Assembly: GCA_951213105.1 (NCBI GenBank)
Contig: OX578142.1
Coordinates: 115,503,065 to 115,567,064, forward strand
Source of the DNA: Amaurobius ferox
Lineage: Eukaryota; Arthropoda; Arachnida; Araneae; Amaurobiidae
Length of the DNA stretch: 64,000 bases
Direction: 5' to 3'
Shown here: piece after piece, positions 24,240 to 36,507 of the stretch
How positions within the stretch are numbered: position 1 is the first letter of the stretch
Layout of the letters: every line of letters starts with the position of its first letter
Program-made: the position numbers and the translations under genes
Notes under the pieces: model-generated
What the model saw: the letters and a program-made list of their open reading frames with translations, nothing else
Databases searched by the model: none
What the model was told of the DNA's origin: nothing

Positions 24240-25540
24240 TATACCTGAGTTTATATTCGCATTCTTAAGCACTTATTATTCTTTTATATTTGGCATGTAT
24301 ATAATCAATCTTACTTTAGAAATACTGCACGAGTAAAAAAATGTCTTTTACAATAGCTCTCTGTCGCCGAAATTCACATCAGGTGCTTAATCTGGCAACC
24401 CAATAACCGGCGGCAGAATGAAAAATTCCTTGTAACCTTCACAGTGCTACGGATTAGGTGTTCGCTGAATATAGACTTGCTTGAATGTTGGCAGTCTTCA
24501 AATAAATCAGAGGTGTTTCGCTTAAAATAGTTTATCGAAATTGATATTTGATACAAATAGCATTTAAGACATAGCACTAATGTAGATCTTTAATAAGTTA
24601 TCATAGCATTTGAGGATACAACATCAGAGCCGGTTTGCATCGTAAATGGTGAAAACTATTATAAAGAATGCTAGCAATACAATAATAATGAACAATGCAT
24701 TCGTTTGACTCATATGAAATAATTTAGATTCTTTATACTGGACGGTTAAAAAATAAGCGCAAATCTGGGAACTAAATTAAACGACTTTTAATCTAGCAAC
24801 GTTGAATGGTCAGTACGTAGATTCAAAAGTATGATTATTTTTATGTCATGATTATGTTATGATTCTGTCCTCTTGAATAGTGGGTGTACTCTCAGAATAT
24901 ATATCTTATTTCAAATTTTTGGATAACTAACGCCGTTATTTTATAGCACTAATAAATGTAAACAAGAACAACATACAGCGAATAACTCATTAACTCTCTT
25001 ACAAGATCGGTAAACAACTGTCAGATACCATAAAACAGCAATTAAATGCTCAACTGATTCACAAAATATCCGATACTATCATCGAAACAGAGACGTTTCT
25101 CATAATACAATTTGACTCGTATTACATGGACTATCTCCAACTGAAAGATGATTTCATTTCACCAAATCAGGCACCCATGCCCAGAACGGCAACCCTACTT
25201 TCATGTAATAACATGGTTGCATGTAGAAGTGTTTTCTCCTTGCGGGGAGGCAAGACATAGTGAAACATTTTGAATATTCGTAACATTGTTTATAATGATT
25301 AAAAAAATGAAGTGTCGTTAGAAATGCAATTGATTAAGTCTAATTATATGTTTATGTATTGGTAGCTAAAACAAATTATTGGTGTTGCCCGGGCCCAAAG
25401 TAAGTGTACGCTACTTAAATAATACGAATACAGATAAAACATACTATTTGAATATCAAGTGGTGTTAATAAACACTAATAAATCTATACACTTGTAGTTG
25501 AAAAAGTTTCTTTATTCCGGAAGTGAAATTTAATAAAATA
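24240..25540. other. No recognised gene; diverged repeat W
   Basis: The segment 24940-25165 is related to 59285-59480 (shared order of GTAAACA, TCTTACAAG and AACAACT blocks, then ACTCGTA and GATGA). Its identity is unknown; it may be part of a decayed LTR-type element. Nothing else recognised. Confidence 0.4.
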
Positions 25541-25544
25541 TTTA

Positions 25545-26110
25545 ATAATTAATAGAAGTAAGTAACATTCTCAATTTATTAAATATATAATAATGGAGAA
25601 ATGTGTGACATTCTTATTTTATTTAATATTTCATAATAAAGAGAAATAAATAACATTTTAAAATTATTAAATATTTAATAATAAAGATAAATAGGTGGCA
25701 TTCTTATTTTATTTAATATTTAATAAAATATATAATATTCTAAATTTATTAAATATTTATTAATAAATAAGTATGCGACATTCTTATTTTATTTAATATT
25801 TAATAATAAAGATAAATTTGTAACATTCTTATTTTATTCAATATTTAATAACACAAAGAAATAAATAACATTCTTAATTTATAAAATATTTAATAATAAA
25901 GATAAATATCTGATATTCTTATTATATTTAATATTTCATAATAAAGAAAAATAAGTAACATTCGTGAATTTATTAAATATTTAATATGAGAAAATATGTA
26001 AATTTCTTATTTTACTTAATATTTAATAATAAAAAGAAATAAGTATCATTCTTAATTTATTAAATGTTTAATAAAGAGTAATGTGTAACATTATTATTTG
26101 ATTTATTATC
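25545..26110. repeat. AT-rich minisatellite
   Basis: Irregular tandem repetition of a ~45-60-bp unit built on ACATTCTTATTTTATTTAA and TATTTAATAATAAAGA. About nine to ten copies, diverged and of variable length. Confidence 0.75.
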
Positions 26111-26228
26111 CAATAAGGAACTTAAAAAAAAGTAAATTTTGTGTAAAATTTTCAAAATGAGATGGTATAATGCTACTGGCTAGAAGACGATAAAAACTGA
26201 AATTTTCATATCAGGTTTAATATACTAA

Positions 26229-26513
26229 CAAGAAAGATAAATCATGCTTAAAGCATTGATTATGAACACTTTCCAACTTCAATGCGATTTTATTTAAACA
26301 TCTCTAAAATGCAATACATTCCTCGCTAATATTTTAAAACTTATCACAATACTGCATTAATTTATTACTTTCCTTATATACATAATGTATAAGGAAAGTA
26401 TTGTGACGGGGTCGAAAATTCGAATTCGAGTTTTCGACGGGAGAGCACGTTTCAAGCATCCCTGATCACGAATCAAACATTTTTGAAGTGATGTCTGTGT
26501 GTGTGTATGTGTT

Positions 26514-26553
<40 letters not shown>

Positions 26554-28205
26554 TATGTGTGTGTGTGTGTGTGTGTGTCAGTGAGTCTATGGAGACGATA
26601 ACTGACGAAAGAATGGACCGATTCGAACCAAATTTGGTACAAAAATCACAATCTGTAAACACTGGAAGCTTATTGCTTTTATATGCAATCGAATGTTAAG
26701 AACCCCCCTAAATTTTCGAATGAAATTTTGAAAAAATCGTCAAAAAATCAAAACCACTAATAAAGTTACGCAAATAGACATTTCTTATGTAATTTTTCAT
26801 TAGAAAACGATTGACATAAATTTTAGAACGCTAACATGAACCGTTCTCGAGATATTGTTCATTTTTAAAAAAAAATTATCAAAAAGTCATATAAAAAAAT
26901 TCCTATTGAGAAACATGTTCACTTTTCATATGTAATACCATGCGATAAATTGGGTTACATCATTCTCGTGGAACTAGCTCATTCCATTCATGAAAAAATA
27001 TACTTTTAGTAATACTTTTGTGTTTGAACGCCAATAGTCATTTATCGGCTGTAAGAATAACTTATTTCTTAGTGCATAACGCTTGGCGAGATTTTGGCGA
27101 CGAATTTGGCGGAATGTCGCCAACTTGGCGACTTTTTGAAATGTTGCCAAATTAACGAAAATCTCGCCAAATGGATAAAAATGACGACTAATTGTCGAAA
27201 ATTTAATATCTTGGAAAGAATATTAGTATCTATTATAAGAAAAACCTACTTTTTTTTACTGTAAAAGTAGTAAATTAATTACATTATATAAGGAAAGTCA
27301 TGTGTTGCCCACATCAGATTTTTATATTTGAAAACTTAAACCTTCATCGAAAAAAATGAACTTCATTCAAATGACGGCATTGAAATATAAATTGCCTGGT
27401 TTAAACATCTCTAAAATGTTATACATAGTAATTTTAGGTAGTAATTTTAGAATTATCATAATACTATGATAATTTATTATATTTGAAAACTTCATCGAAG
27501 ACAACTGAAATTCATTCAAATGACGTCATAGAAAAAATAACACGTGTGGCTATCTCTATAAAAGCAGCATTTCATTCATAAATAATTTCCCATTCATGCC
27601 ATTCATCACAATACTATTATAATTTATTTTATTTAAAATTTAAGACCATGGAACTGCAAGTAATTAAACCCTATGCGTAAAACTTCATCGAAAAAGATCG
27701 TCCTTCTCTTTGTAAAATCCATGCATAATTCATTCATATCAGGTAGCTCAATTTGCATTTTGCTTGCATTCAAATGACGGCATTGAAATATTTGCATTTT
27801 GCTTCATTCAAATGACGGCATTGAAATATAAATTGCCTGGTTTAAACATCTCTAAAATGTTATACATTCCTCGGTAGTAATTTTAGAATTATCATAATAC
27901 TATGATAATTTATTATATTTGAAAACTTCATCGAAGACAACTGAAATTCATTCAAATGACGTCATAGAAAAAATAACACGTGTGGCTATCTCTATAAAAG
28001 CAGCATTTCATTCATAAATAATTTCCCATTCATGCCATTCATCACAATACTATTATAATTTATTTTATTTAAAATTTAAGACCATGGAACTGCAAGTAAT
28101 TAAACCCTATGCGTAAAACTTCATCGAAAAAGATCGTCCTTCTCTTTGTAAAATCCATGCATAATTCATTCATATCAGGTAGCTCAATTTGCATTTTGCT
28201 TGCAA
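26229..28205 (+). repeat. Repeat U, copy 1 (interrupted and internally duplicated)
   Basis: It begins CAAGAAAGATAAATCATGC. At 26367-27323 it is interrupted by a Helentron-like copy. A ~440-bp segment (27361-27800) is then repeated almost unchanged at 27801-28204, so the CRE and TATA block is present twice: TGACGTCA at 27521 and 27957, TATAAAAG at 27557 and 27993. The 3' half of the U unit (with the CAGA repeats) is missing. Confidence 0.75.
26367..27323 (+). mobile_element. Helentron-like element H, copy 4 (defining copy)
   Basis: This copy defines the boundaries. The flanks (TAATTTATT before, ATATTTGAAAAC after) join to the uninterrupted sequence seen in other U copies near 35050 and 60705, with no bases duplicated. 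The 5' terminal ACTTTCCTTATATA is complementary to TATATAAGGAAAGT near the 3' end, which precedes a short hairpin and CAG plus T run. A GT microsatellite (about 26496-26578) and nested internal stems lie between. Subterminal inverted repeats, a 3' hairpin, a microsatellite core and T-rich, duplication-free insertion are published hallmarks of Helentron-associated elements such as Drosophila INE-1. No coding capacity. Confidence 0.8.
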
Positions 28206-28260
28206 CAGAGTGTATTATTGAAATTCTAATAAAACCAATCTAATTTCTAAGCTATAGAAA

Positions 28261-28480
28261 TATGTATAAATAAAATTGAAAATCGCTCTGTATATGTGTT
28301 TGTGTGTGTGTGTTTCTCTCATCATCACGGAAGCATGGCTTCACTGAATTTCATGAAATTTTATGGGCAACCGTAAAATAGCCCGACTTAAAATCTTGTC
28401 CATGTTTCGAGTTTCTATAAGCAAGGGCTATCGAGATATTAGTAAAAACCCACTATTATACCTTCACCCAACTTCGCGAG
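28261..28480 (+). repeat. Helitron 5'-end fragment
   Basis: It begins near TATAAATAAAATTGAAAATC and continues through CATCATCACGG and TCCATGTTTCGAGTTTC, matching the 5' part of the Helitrons at 10038-11619 and 21241-22362 in the opposite orientation. The 3' part is not found. Confidence 0.5.
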
Positions 28481-29107
28481 GAAAATGTATTAGTGGGCCC
28501 ATGGGTACTAAATTTTATGACTTCAAATAACCTCATTAAATATTAACATAATTATGGTTTATAATTCCAATTACTCTACCCACGAAATTCAAGAGAGTTC
28601 GGGACACCACAAGCCTATAATGATAAGATGTTTTTGTACAGAACGTGCCATATCAACAAAACAGAAGAGGTATAACTGCAGAGCATGACCTTAAATATGA
28701 AGACGGTCCATCTAGTATTTTTTATTATTATTTATTTAGTTTTTTGTACATATTTCTTATTTATAATCGAAATCTCACACATATTTATTTTTAGCTTATT
28801 ATTGACATAAGCTCATGATGACAATAAAATGGGTATTGCCATTTGAATTTTTGGAAATAATTACAGTAACTAAATATGAGGTCGATCCTTTACATAAATT
28901 AGATGCATATTTATCCATATGCTCGAATCTAATTATACTTGACTACGCAACCGTAAGGGTCGGAATAATAAACAGTGTTCGGATTTTTTTTAACAACTGT
29001 ACATTTTCTTTTACATGTGTATAAAACCTTGCTCTGTTATTCGCTTTCAGAATGTTGAATTCAGGAAAATATTTAGTCGCTGGAGCTCTCCAAAATCATA
29101 ATATGGA

Positions 29108-29920
29108 TGTGTGTGTGTGAAAGTATGTGTGTGTGTGTGTGTGTCAGTGAGTCTGTGGAGACGATAACTGACGAACGAATGGACCGATTCGAACCAAATT
29201 TGGTAAAAAAATCACAATCCGTAAACACTGGAAGCCTATTGTTTTTATACGCAATCGAATGTTCAGAACCCCCCTAAATTTTCGAATGAAATTTTGAAAA
29301 AATCGTCAAAAAATAAAACCACTAATAAAATTACGCAAATAAGCATTTCTTATGTAATTTTTCATTAGAAAACGATTGACATAAATTTTAGAATGCTAAA
29401 GTGAACCGTTCTCGAGATATTGTACATTTTTTATAAAAATTATCAAAAAGTCATATAAAATAAAAAGAAAAATATTTCCTATTGAGAAACATGTTTACTT
29501 TTCATATGTAATACCATGCGATAAATTGAGTGACATCCTTCTCGTGGATCTAGCTCGTTCCATTCTTGAAAAAAGATAATTTGAATAATACTTTTGTATT
29601 TGAACGCCAATAGTTATTTATATGCTTTAAGAAAAACTTGTTTCTTAGTGCATGACGCTTGGCGAGATTTTGGCGACGAATTTGGCGGAATGTCGCCAAC
29701 TTGGCGAGTTTTTTGAAATGTTGCCAAATTAACGAAAATCTCGCCAAATGGATAAAAATGACGCTAAATCAATGAAAATGACGACTAATTGTCGAAAATT
29801 CAATATCTTGGAAAGAATATTAGTATCTACTACAAGAAAATCCTATTTTTTTACTGTAAAAGTAGTAAATACATTACATTATATAAGGAAAGTCATGTGT
29901 TGCCCACATCAGATTTTTTT
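29108..29920 (+). mobile_element. Helentron-like element H, copy 5 (5'-truncated)
   Basis: It starts inside the GT core and is otherwise colinear with copy 4 to the 3' hairpin and T run. The right flank, TATATAGATT, equals the 5' terminus of the Helitron family, suggesting insertion into a now mostly lost Helitron. Confidence 0.75.
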
Positions 29921-30017
29921 TATATAGATTTAATTTCAGTTACTTTTTGAAAATCAAACTACATAAATATTTTGAAATAAACATATTTCGTTAATAACAG
30001 CATAATCAGTTGATTAA

Positions 30018-30070
30018 AGTTATCAACCGTTTCGGAGACAAAAAGCAACTTCCTTCAGGATCAAAACATT
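30018..30070 (-). repeat. Retroelement 3' tail motif (minus)
   Basis: On the minus strand the sequence CCTGAAGGAAGTTGC, then CTCCGAAACGGTTGAT, matches the tail signature (CYTGA, hairpin, GAAAC) seen after the RT pseudogenes. No RT is attached here; the sequence upstream on that strand contains the 23-bp tandem repeat at 30098-30172. Confidence 0.5.
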
Positions 30071-30097
30071 GCCGAGCAACTACACTGAAGATAGAGA

Positions 30098-30172
30098 AAA
30101 ATTGAAATATGGCATGGAGAAAAATTGAAATATGGCATAGAGAAAAATTGAAATATGGCATAGAGAAAAGCC
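30098..30172. repeat. 23-bp tandem repeat, 3 copies
   Basis: Three copies of a unit close to AAATATGGCATAGAGAAAAA, nearly identical. Confidence 0.85.
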
Positions 30173-30763
30173 AGATGGGACCTTGCTCTAAAAGAGGGGA
30201 TCCTTTCATGGAGAATAAGAAAAACTACACCATATTTTAGTTACATGATAGATGAATCATAATACGTACAGCGGGTCAATGTGATCTCATTGGATGCTCA
30301 AACTCATGATTTGTTGCCTGACCCTTCCTCATTCAATGGTCAGTATTCTAAGAAATAAGAAAAGTTCAAATAGGTGCCATTCTTACAGTTGTTGCAAGTT
30401 TTCTCTAAACTTTAACCTTTATTCACCGAACAAAAGAGGGTTTATAAAACGCAAGATATGTGTTTAATCAGCAAGAATTTATTGAATACTTTCATAACTG
30501 TAAGACTTTTCCATGTTCAAGTTGCGCAATCAGTAAGTGTTGGATTCTAAACCTCAGAATCTTGAAGCCAAGATTCAGATATTACTTTATACCGACAGTT
30601 GAAATATGCTTTTGACCCTGATGTATAAAGTAGGAAATGTGTAGATATAAAGATATGCAGACGAAAAATCACATAGAAAGAAAATAAGGTCGTTTCCTTG
30701 AGATCAAGATATCTTCACCAAAATTTAGGAGAGGGTAAAAATGCAATTCCCTCCCGAGACCGG

Positions 30764-30830
30764 ATAGCTCAATTGGTAGACTTTTTATTTTCAGATCCAA
30801 AAGTTGGCGTACTAAATTCCTTCCCTAGGC
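30764..30830 (+). repeat. tRNA-like remnant
   Basis: A good box A-type string, GGATAGCTCAATTGGTAGA, is followed by an anticodon-arm-length segment, but the box B position is degenerate and the acceptor stem does not close. Probably the head of an old SINE or a tRNA pseudogene. Confidence 0.4.
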
Positions 30831-30899
30831 GAGACATGAGATTTTTCTTGATATGCAAAAAATTTCTATCTAAATCCGGAAGAATAATTATAATTTACT

Positions 30900-32023
30900 A
30901 ACCGTTGCTTATATTTTAATATGTATGAAGTTACAATTTTTTTCACAGACATGTAACACATTAAATGAATTTATCCTTTTTATTGCAAGTAAGTTCACGA
31001 GAATTCTACATGTGCCGGAAATCCTATAAACACCCAAAGGTTAAGCAAAGGTATTATTTAGCATATTTTTCGTGGTTTTAACGTGAAAAGCATGAGGTGA
31101 TAAAATGCTCACCACACGTTGTCAAAAGCATCACCTGAATCAATGTATTAGTTCTTACCCCTCTAAACCGCACATCTGCTCTACGTAACTACGAATCACG
31201 CGGTTTTCCGGCATAGCAACCATTTCAGCAGATTGAGACATTATTTCTATCTCGTTAACCAATCGTGCAATTGTCTCTGACTTTCAGGAAAGGGGTGGGC
31301 CGAGGCAAATTTGTTCTCCATTAGATATGGTTGGAAGGCTCTTGATTCACCTTCTTAAAATGCTCACTGAGTGTCTTTTTTCCTCAACATTGGGTGGTCG
31401 ACGTGTTGCTCTTTCCGTTGCTTTATTGACTCCGTTCTTTTATCCTTCATATTAAGAGCAATTGGAGAGCCGGAAATAAAAGTAAGGAGGGAATGCTTAA
31501 ATGTAGAAGACGTGACATTTATTGAAATTTGGAGTTTACGGAAATTATATTTTTGGTGAATCAAGTCATACTCACGAAGAGAACGTAAAGGGGATATGGT
31601 GTGTAGTTATGGATATACAAATATGAGTTACTTTATAAAACTTTGATTACATTTCAAAATTAAATTAATGGGGCGTGGGTCAGTTGCACGTCCCAATAAT
31701 TTCCCTGATCAAAACGGTCAATTTCACGGCTGATGGGGATAACTAATCAGGTGAGTTAAACGCTCTAACCTGGCTTATTCAAATATATATCAGAAATGTA
31801 AAATTCAAGAAGAGAAAGATAAATAATAAAAAATTATTAGCATTTACCAAAAATCAGAAATTTCAAACATTGATTTTTTAGAATATATTCTACTTTTATC
31901 TTAAATCTTCGATTAGAAAGCGAATATCTTAAATCAAAAGGAAGATGCTATTGTGTAAAATACAAAATAAAACTTGCATTAATGAAAAATTGTTACTTCA
32001 TATGTTCTGAAAGCTTGTATTTT

Positions 32024-32025
<2 letters not shown>
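30900..32025. other. No recognised gene
   Basis: AT-rich sequence, with overlapping short frames on both strands near 31364-31564 that show no domain. Nothing supported. Confidence 0.5.
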
Positions 32026-32347
<322 letters not shown>

Positions 32348-32600
32348 TGCTGGATAATTGCTAAGAACGGATGGCACTATCACCCATAGCAACCACAAAA
32401 TGAAAGGAAGCAAAATGTAGAAAATTAGAATAAGTGCGAGATACAGTAAGAAGAGGTGTGCTTATGCAAATTTTTCAATTCTACACCTGTTCGTCACGTG
32501 ATAGCGCTGATAAGATATTTAAAGGATTTGACGCGTGTGAACATTTGTTGAGTGAAAGTTTTACGGGAAAGATTTTATTGACGAACTTGAAATTTTCGGC

Positions 32601-33482
32601 ATGTCTTCTCGATATCATTTAGATGATCTTACGGGTGGCCGTATTATTGGAAAGATTGAAGAAGCGCGAAAAATAACAGATGTTGTTAGATAGTTCGACA
32701 TTGCCCACAGCGTTGTTTCACGACTGCGGCAAGCATTTAAAACAATTGGAATGTATAGCAAGAGCCACGGAGGAGGTCGTGTTAAAAGTACGTCGCTGCA
32801 GAAGACAGGTACATTGTCCTATCAGCAAAAAGGAATCTGCGCACCACAGATCAACAGGTGGTAAATCTGTTTCTTGCAACCACAGGACAGCGGATCTCCC
32901 GAAAAACTGTAGCCAGACTGAGAGAAGGAGAACTATACGCTCGCAGACCTGTTTTGTATGTCCCATTGTCCAAACTGCACCGTACCGCCCGTTTGGAATG
33001 GTGTCGTGAGCATCGCAATTGGACCGAACAGGACTGGTCTTGCGTACTATTCTCAGATGAGAGTAGGTTCAGTCAGTCATCGGATTGTAGACGCCAGCTG
33101 ATCTGGCGTGAGAGTGGTACTGCCTATCATTCAGAAAATATTCAGGAAAGGGACCGATATCCAACCTGCAGTATCATGGTATGGGCCGGCATCATGATCA
33201 ATGGCCGCACGCCCTTACATGTGGTTGCAACTGGGACTATGACCAGTCAACGATACACTGATGAAGTTCTACTGCCTCATGTTCGCCTTTACCGTGGTGC
33301 TGTCGGTGATAAATTTGTTTTCATGGACGACAACGCACCACTTCATCGAACACTCGCTGCTCAGGATTGTCTTGAGTCAACGAGGGTATTCAATGCCTCG
33401 TACGGCCAGCACGTTCTCCAGATCTAAACCCCATTGAAAATGTTTGGGATGCTTTGGGGAGGCGACGTGCTGGTCGAAACTC
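32601..33482 (+). pseudogene. Tc1-like transposase pseudogene, interrupted by RT element
   Basis: Nearly full-length Tc1-like transposase. It starts at ATG 32601 (MSSRYHLDDLTGGRIIG), followed by the helix-turn-helix region with one in-frame stop at about 32690 and a frameshift near 32800. The longest intact stretch is 32858-33427, containing NWTEQDWSCVLFSDESRF (first catalytic Asp, about 33058), MVWAGIMINGRTPLH, PHVRLYRGAVG and FVFMDDNAPLHRT (second Asp, 33326-33331). A frameshift near 33410 precedes PDLNPIENVWDALGRR (third catalytic Glu). Sequence similarity to Tc1 stops abruptly at about 33480, where an RT element begins. Terminal inverted repeats were not found. Confidence 0.85.
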
Positions 33483-33988
33483 CACAAGGTGGCTGTAGTA
33501 ACAGTATATTAGCTAATTTATACCTTTATCATTATAAAAAATCTTTTACTTCAACAGATTATAAAATTTACAGATATGTTGATGATCTGATTTGTTTAGT
33601 CTTCACAGACAACTGTGTCATAAATATAGATTTCTATCCGGATAATTTGGAACTAATTCCTAATGGAGGCACTATTAGTAATAACATACATTTTTTAGAC
33701 TTAAATCTTATTATTGAACCTACTAATAGGATAGTTACTAATTTATATGATAAAAAAGACTATTTTAACTTTAACATTAATAAAATATTACATTTTAAAT
33801 CTTGTAACTCGATTCAATTGTTTAGAAATATTATACTTCATCAGCTTTTTAGAATTTATAGATTATCTGATAAAAAATATCATACTATGCATATTAATAA
33901 ACTTAAAATTACTAGCAAATTATATAAATGTCCAGCTTATTTAGTACATAGTATTGTTAAAATGCTTGGAATGGTAGATTATACTTAA
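33480..33988 (+). pseudogene. Penelope-like RT pseudogene (copy 2, 5'-truncated)
   Basis: The RT begins in the middle of the conserved block before motif C (PQGGCSNSILANLYLYHYKK) and continues through an intact YVDD at 33575-33586, the FYPDNLELI segment, FLDLNL and YDKKDYFNF, to FRNIILHQLFRIYRL. The 5' two thirds, with motif A, are missing. The frame from the junction to TAA at 33986-33988 has no internal stop, making this the least decayed RT fragment of the window, although it cannot be functional alone. The join to the Tc1 transposase is out of frame. Confidence 0.8.
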
Positions 33989-34627
33989 ATTCTCTCCTTA
34001 GTATCTTATTTTAGCCAGACATCCACTTTCTCTTGAATAAGCATTACCATGTATTTACATGTTCTTACTGTTGAATATCACCTTCTATCGCCTTTTCGCA
34101 TTACTGTTATTTCTTTCTCACGATTTGAAACAGCAGTTCTCAACTTTTTATTTTTTGATATTAGCAACATTGGTCTCTTTATTTAAGGCTCCAATGGAGC
34201 AGACGTATGCAGTGTTTTTTTAGGTATACTTGTTTCCTATTATTTTTCAATCTTTATGCATGTTATCCAAATTATCAAAGTTTATAGATATTGTCTATCA
34301 CTGATATCAGAAATAAGTATTTTGTGTTCATTTTTATAGAATACTTAGACTTGATAAAGAGATCGAAACGAACAATTCAGCATTAGGCCTAGAACTTGTC
34401 CACGTGTAAAGCTTTCATGCTTGGATTTCATTTGATATTATTATATCGATTCCCTTCCATTGATTATTTTTTTTTTGCCTTCAGCTTGATGACTAGAGGT
34501 TTGCATTTTTATTTTCCACTTGATTGATGATTCTCTGTTTGATACTTTCATTTGTAAGGCATTTTGTAATGTTGGGGTTCTTTGAGCTGAAACTTCTCTC
34601 TATACTTTCATTGGATGTTTAAACTTG

Positions 34628-34629
<2 letters not shown>
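33989..34629 (+). repeat. 3' non-coding region of RT copy 2
   Basis: AT-rich region that includes CTTGATAAAGAGATCGAAAC at 34352-34371, the CYTGA/hairpin/GAAAC tail signature of this retroelement family with GAT/ATC pairing. It ends close to an (AT)n array. Confidence 0.5.

Positions 34630-34670
<41 letters not shown>
34630..34670. repeat. (AT)n array
   Basis: Perfect AT dinucleotide repeat. Confidence 0.95.
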
Positions 34671-34673
<3 letters not shown>

Positions 34674-34917
34674 AACTGGATGATAATACATAGGAGACAT
34701 TTTTGCGAATTCCACATAGGCTCACGATGCAATCACGAATCCTTAAGTACTTTTCACATTGAGACATGCCATTTTTTATTTGAAACAATTAAAATATATA
34801 AGTAAACAAATGCAAGTATGTATTTGATTTTGAAAGTTAACATAATTTTTCAACATAAAGAATAGATTATTTCTTTACTTTAACCGTGTCAAATGTTTAT
34901 AGTAAAATAACTTAAAA

Positions 34918-36206
34918 CAAGAAAGATCAATCATGCATAAAACATTGATTATGAAACACTTTCCAACTTCAATGACAATTTATATAAACATCTCTAAAAA
35001 GCGATACATTCCTCAGTAATAGTTTTAAAATTATCACAATACTACATTAATTTATTATATTTGAAAACTTAAAACTTCATCAAAAAAAAATGAACATTCA
35101 AATGATAGCAATGAAATATAAATTGCCTGGTTTCAACATCTCTAAAATGCGATACATTCCTCGATAATATTTTTAAAATTATCATAATACTACAGTAATT
35201 TATTATATTTGAAAACTTCATCGAAAGCAAATGAAATTTATTCAAATGACGTCATCGAACTATAAATCGCCTGGCTCTCTTTATAAAAGCAGTATTTCAT
35301 TCGTAAAATTTCCATTCCTTTCATTCATTACAATACTATAATAATTTATTTTATTTAAAAACTTAAAACCATGGAGGTACAAATTATTTATCTCTATGCT
35401 TAAAACTTCATCGAAAAATTCGTCTGGTTCTCTGTGTTAAATCAATGACTGTTTCTTTCATATCAGCTATATTGCAGACTCCATCAGCTAAATAATTTTG
35501 CGTTAAAGAAAGGCAGCAATTCTTATTCAACTCATTCTACATATCTTGCTGTTTACATTCCCCATAAGTGAAAATTAGGCTTCGTTGTAGAAATAATCAA
35601 AGTTTGATGATCATTTAAACTCAAATATATTGTAATTGGGTTGTTTAAGTATGTAGATGCACAGAATTTAAGCAAAAATAAAGCTGTTTTAGGACAGATG
35701 CAACACTAAATATGAATTAAAAAGAACTTTAAATATCACGATTTTGACACAAGATGGATGCCATATTTTATTTTGAAGTGGGTCACGTGATCTCTTCATA
35801 TAAAGGATGTAATTATTATTTTACTTTTTATTTAAAAAACTACTGAATGTATTTTGTTGAAATTTTTTTTATATCTTTTAGAGGATAACTTGAATATTTC
35901 CTAAAACTTTCGAAGCAATTTGTGAATTTTAAATTGGCTTAAAAAATGTTTGAAAAATTAGGTCCCATTGGGTTCAATGTATTTAATATTTTCAACCGGG
36001 TTCGATCCAAAACTAATTGGGTGATATTATTCATTTATAGTCCCATAGGTCCCACAGACCGTCTGAACAACATTCAAAAATTTCATTTTGATAAAGTTAT
36101 TTTTACGGCAGTTATCGTGCTAACGGACAGACAGACAGACAGATAGACAGACAGAATGAGCAAAGTCATAAACACTTTTCAACTATGTTGTAATGTGTTA
36201 AAAACT
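34918..36206 (+). repeat. Repeat U, copy 2 (left arm of inverted pair)
   Basis: Near-complete ~1.3-kb U unit. It opens CAAGAAAGATCAATCATGC, has two or three internal ~150-bp subrepeats (each with a TTAAACATCTCTAAAATGCG-like or GCCTGG block), a CRE (TGACGTCA at 35247-35254), a TATA box (TATAAAAG at 35282-35289) and an ACCATGG at about 35369. The 3' part carries CAGA tetranucleotide repeats (36126-36155) and ends near AATGTGTTAAAAAC. It forms a large inverted repeat with copy 3. Confidence 0.8.
35247..35289 (+). promoter_or_regulatory. CRE and TATA box inside repeat U
   Basis: A perfect palindromic CRE/ATF site (TGACGTCA) lies about 27 bp upstream of a good TATA box (TATAAAAG). The same pair at similar spacing occurs in U copies at 27521-27564, 27957-28000 and 60906-60948. 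It looks like an RNA polymerase II promoter carried by the repeat. No long frame follows; the downstream ATG opens only a few codons in the copies that keep it. Confidence 0.5.
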
Positions 36207-36507
36207 AAATAATGAAATGCAGACGATTTATTTTTTAATTTACATATTTATTCCTAGTATTATTTCTATTCAATACAAATAAACATTCTTTAATATTATT
36301 CCAAAATAAAGAAGTTTAGAAATTATAGATATATTAGAAACAAAAACATTAGGAATTTTTGATCAAACCGGTTTCCATCGTCAATTTGTTTAGGATCCCT
36401 ATTTTCACTGATGAAACAGCCTTTCACATGTTACGGAAATGTAGCATAAATCAGATTTTGTCTTTTATCATAATTCAGTTGATTTTAAAGATACAGATAT
36501 GCGGTTT

